From Paulinella micropora (Eukaryota; Cercozoa; Imbricatea; Euglyphida; Paulinellidae), in the NCBI GenBank assembly GCA_019918135.1, contig WBZZ01001140.1:77501-141500 (forward strand): a stretch of 64,000 nt of DNA, read 5' to 3'. A program made the position numbers and the translations under genes. The notes under the pieces were generated by a model. It saw only the letters and a program-made list of their open reading frames with translations. It searched no databases and was not told the origin of the DNA. This document shows, piece by piece, positions 61,495-64,000 of the stretch (positions are counted from its first letter, which is position 1; each line of letters starts with the position of its first letter).

Positions 61495-61920
61495 ATATAT
61501 ATATGATATATATGTATATATATAATATATACATATATATATCGTATATGTATATACATATATATATGTACATATGATATATATGTATATATATACATAT
61601 ATGTATATATATATAATATATACATATATACATGTATATATATAATATATAACAGCCTTAGGTCGTATTTATGTCTGCATTACAAGTCATGTATATAATA
61701 TGTTTATTGTACGTTTATGCCTTAGTACCGTATGCATCATAACTAGTATTTGTCTGTATCATGACCATGTGCATGATCTTCCCATTCCTTAGTTTATGGG
61801 CGGACATGCTATATATATATATGTATGTATGTATGTATATACATCGTCGCCACCATTATTGTCGTAGGTTAAATGGGAGACGGTTTATATATATATATAT
61901 ATATATTTATATATGTATAT
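61495..61920. repeat. (TA)n / (TATG)n microsatellite region
   Basis: Long stretches of ATATAT, GTATATAT and ACATATAT abut the element 2 right end, obscuring the exact integration junction. Confidence 0.8.
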
Positions 61921-62935
61921 ATATATAGTATATGACTCGTGCATTTCTGCAGCTGTATGACTAGGATATGGAAGTGCATGATCAGACTTATAGCAAATCA
62001 TATCGATATACATATTTAATGCATATACATATACATATTTCCAACGAAAGGTAATTTACGGGGAAAGTATCATGAAAGTCCGGAAAGATGTGTAGGTTTG
62101 TTTGGGTCACACTGACGGCGACTGTGTCTGAGGTAGGATAGTGTTACCCAGGTAAGTATAGGTACTCCATTCCTATCGCTTTCCCCACTTACACAAGCAT
62201 CTTTCTGCTTTCATCTATCTTCTCATTGCCCCCTGGCATATTGTATATGTTTGCGCGTACTTGATAAATGATATAAACATTCTATGTTATGGTTCTTTGC
62301 TTGCTTTCTCGCTTGGTCGGTGCTTTACGTATATATTGACAGGTGTGATCGTGGGCAAGGACAGGAGGGCCAAGATCTCAAGACAATTTCTTGGACAGAT
62401 TCGGGATTGCATATTTCCGGGTTGTCCGCGGTGTTTACAAATTATCGGGTCTGTTTCCGGGGTCTGCTTTCTTTTGTTGACTCCCGTGTCCATCGCATTT
62501 ACATATCTCGTCTGTTTATTGTTATATCATATAATGTATGGTATTGTTGTGTTGGCATATTTGTATCAATGTTTTTGCATACTTAAAGTGTCGTGTTTCA
62601 TACATGCATGGTTGAGTAGGCACCGGAGATCATCACCACTTTACATTACAATAACGGTTAGAATAATTTCTGACAGCAGTTACTCGTGATATGACAGTTA
62701 CGTCATTTATTATATGTCGATAGGACTGATTTACCAATTATTTACGACTGACCTAATTAATGAATTTGGCATTGTCAGCCAGTCACATGTTATGGTTTTG
62801 CCGCCTTCAGTTTGGCGGTAGTAATTTTACTCAATAAATCTCTCACAATCTGTTCAACTGCGAACTACCAAAGTGTCCCGGTCTTCAACCCGGCCTCTGT
62901 CAACTAAGCTACCGGATTTATTAGTACATTGGGTT
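61921..62935. other. LTR-like stretch upstream of a copia-type gag
   Basis: No gene of its own is convincing (a 142-codon open frame at 62261-62689 is Cys/Ile-rich and unsupported). AATAAA at 62834 and a terminal TACA at about 62927-62930 would suit an LTR ending just before the gag start. GGTTATGAGTGC (62933-62944) could pair with the initiator tRNA anticodon loop, as in copia-type half-tRNA priming. Confidence 0.3.
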
Positions 62936-64000
62936 ATGAGTGCTTCTGCGACGAAGGATGCGGCGACTGTGATCCTGCAAGGCAAGGCGCCTGCGTTCAT
63001 CGATGGTATTAAGGGGAGAAGCTGGGATGACTGGTTTGCGCAGGTAAGGGCGGATTTGTCCTCGGTCGAATGCTGGGAATATGTCGCGCCTTTGGCTGAT
63101 GTACTGAGATGGCGGTCCGAGATTGAAGCTGAGCCTGCGGCGGGAGCACCGGATGCGGCTTACGGGGACCGGAAGGAGAACAAGAGAGAGGCTAAGGCGA
63201 GGGAGGCAAAGGCTCCTGCGGACGCAAAAGCTGGACCGGGGGCAGGAGATGGCATTACTTTGACCATGCAACAGCGACGGAAGATCATAGCCAGAAGGGC
63301 GCAGATCTTCATGTGGTTGTACAAAGCGCTAGAGTACGGATCGCCGGCGGAGATGATTGTCAGACACTTGGTCAGAGAGCCTGCGCTGCGACCGGAGGAG
63401 CTCGTCGGCATCCTGCGTCAACGCTACCAAGGGAATGCGGCCCACCAGAAGCAGAAAAGGAACAGCATCGTAAGCAACTGGCAATTTAATGCTAAAGATG
63501 ATATGATGGCACAGCTGAGGGACTTTATGAGTCATTGTGAGTTCCTAGAGGATCATGGTGAACCGGTCAGTGTCACACTGCAGATGCAGTTCGTGAAGAC
63601 CGCCCTGGCAAAGTGTGCAGAGAAGCATTTGTGGAAGCCGTTCTTGGATGCGCAAGTTACCAATCCATCGCTGGAGTGGGACGACTTCGAAGCGGCCTTC
63701 GAAAGGAGAGTAATCGCTAATGAAGAGCAGAGGATGGCTACCAAAGAGGAGGCGGCGATGTGGGCGAACGGGCAAGCGAAAGGTGGCAAGAGCGACAAGG
63801 GTGATAAGGGCGGCAAGAGCGATAGGCCGAAGCTGGAGTGCTACAACTGTTCAAAAGGCTACAAGTACTTCAGGTGCATGGAGAAGTGTCGCATACCTGG
63901 GCACGAGCATGTAGGCAAGTCGTGCCCAACGCTCAAGGACAGGTACCGCAAGAAAATTCCTAAGGAAGAAAAACCGAAGAAAGATGTCGCGGCAAATGGA
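62936..64000 (+). CDS. Ty1/copia-like gag protein, 5' part (continues beyond window)
   Basis: Open from the ATG at 62936 (MSASATKDAATVILQGKAPA) to the window edge, 355 codons without a stop. GRSWDDWFAQVRADLSS followed by CWEYVAPLADVLRW is the Trp-rich N-terminal signature of copia gag proteins. MWLYKALEYGSPAEMIVRHL and a helical region follow, then a Gly/Lys/Asp-rich linker and a Cys-rich knuckle (LECYNCSKGYKYFRCMEKC, then CRIPGHEHVGKSC). GC-rich codon use contrasts with the viral elements. The pol part would lie to the right. Confidence 0.7.
   Translation, partial: MSASATKDAATVILQGKAPAFIDGIKGRSWDDWFAQVRADLSSVECWEYVAPLADVLRWRSEIEAEPAAGAPDAAYGDRKENKREAKAREAKAPADAKAGPGAGDGITLTMQQRRKIIARRAQIFMWLYKALEYGSPAEMIVRHLVREPALRPEELVGILRQRYQGNAAHQKQKRNSIVSNWQFNAKDDMMAQLRDFMSHCEFLEDHGEPVSVTLQMQFVKTALAKCAEKHLWKPFLDAQVTNPSLEWDDFEAAFERRVIANEEQRMATKEEAAMWANGQAKGGKSDKGDKGGKSDRPKLECYNCSKGYKYFRCMEKCRIPGHEHVGKSCPTLKDRYRKKIPKEEKPKKDVAANG

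Noticed and set aside
62261..62689. 142-codon ORF with hydrophobic segments
   Set aside because: Low-quality Cys/Ile-rich composition in a probable LTR region with no recognised domain.
1..64000. CRISPR array or rRNA genes
   Set aside because: No regularly spaced repeat-spacer structure or rRNA-like sequence was seen; tandem repeats present are contiguous duplications or microsatellites.

Overview
The window is eukaryotic, repeat-rich nuclear DNA. It carries two different integrated Polinton-like DNA viruses and several retrotransposons. The non-viral parts hold tRNA-derived repeats, (AAT)n, (ACT)n and (TA)n microsatellites, and retrotransposon gag remnants. The viral parts are AT-rich with densely packed, often overlapping genes. 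I infer a protist or alga as host because such viruses are best known there, but nothing in the sequence fixes the species.

Layout. 1-3148: the end of a host-type acidic protein, tRNA-like/microsatellite repeats, an LTR-like stretch and the 5' part of a gag-like gene. 3155-24465: element 1, a Polinton with 100-bp terminal inverted repeats and a perfect 6-bp target duplication (TCCTCG). It encodes a protein-primed family B DNA polymerase, a retroviral-type integrase, a packaging ATPase, an adenain-like protease, penton and major capsid proteins, a fibre with an S74 chaperone, and a lipase-like protein. 24472-29026: the rest of the interrupted gag gene, an unknown ORF and microsatellites. 29027-61439 (outer palindrome to about 61494): element 2, a Polinton-like virus with 1.3-kb inverted repeats whose outer parts are long palindromes. 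It has a tyrosine recombinase resembling telomere resolvases, a primase-helicase, a packaging ATPase, penton and major capsid proteins, a phospholipase-A2-like protein, an S74 fibre and a GIY-YIG nuclease. I found no DNA polymerase, retroviral-type integrase or protease in it. 39666-46904: a 7.2-kb DIRS-order (Ngaro/PAT-type) retrotransposon nested inside one element 2 gene. 61495-64000: AT microsatellites, then an LTR-like stretch and the gag start of a Ty1/copia-like element.

How the parts relate. The two viruses have different replication genes but share a fibre / membrane protein / cysteine-rich secreted protein cassette (very similar DNA in the fibre 3' end) and a second structural protein family. 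This suggests module exchange between co-resident viruses. In element 2 a GIY-YIG gene sits inside this otherwise shared cassette.

The most interesting possibility is that element 2 had a linear genome with covalently closed hairpin ends. Its resolvase-like gene lies beside palindromic termini, and a 14-bp motif (ATAGACTTGTCYAT) occurs both at the palindrome bases and just upstream of that gene.

Most viral genes carry one or more single-base frameshifts, often in homopolymers, and several carry in-frame stops. Element 2 also has a 614-bp triplication and a diverged 863-bp duplication inside genes. Some frameshifts could be assembly errors, but the substitution-type stops, the duplications and the nested retrotransposon argue that these copies are decaying. 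Element boundaries, repeats, split genes and motifs were found by eye; family assignments rest on recognised motifs, not on database searches.
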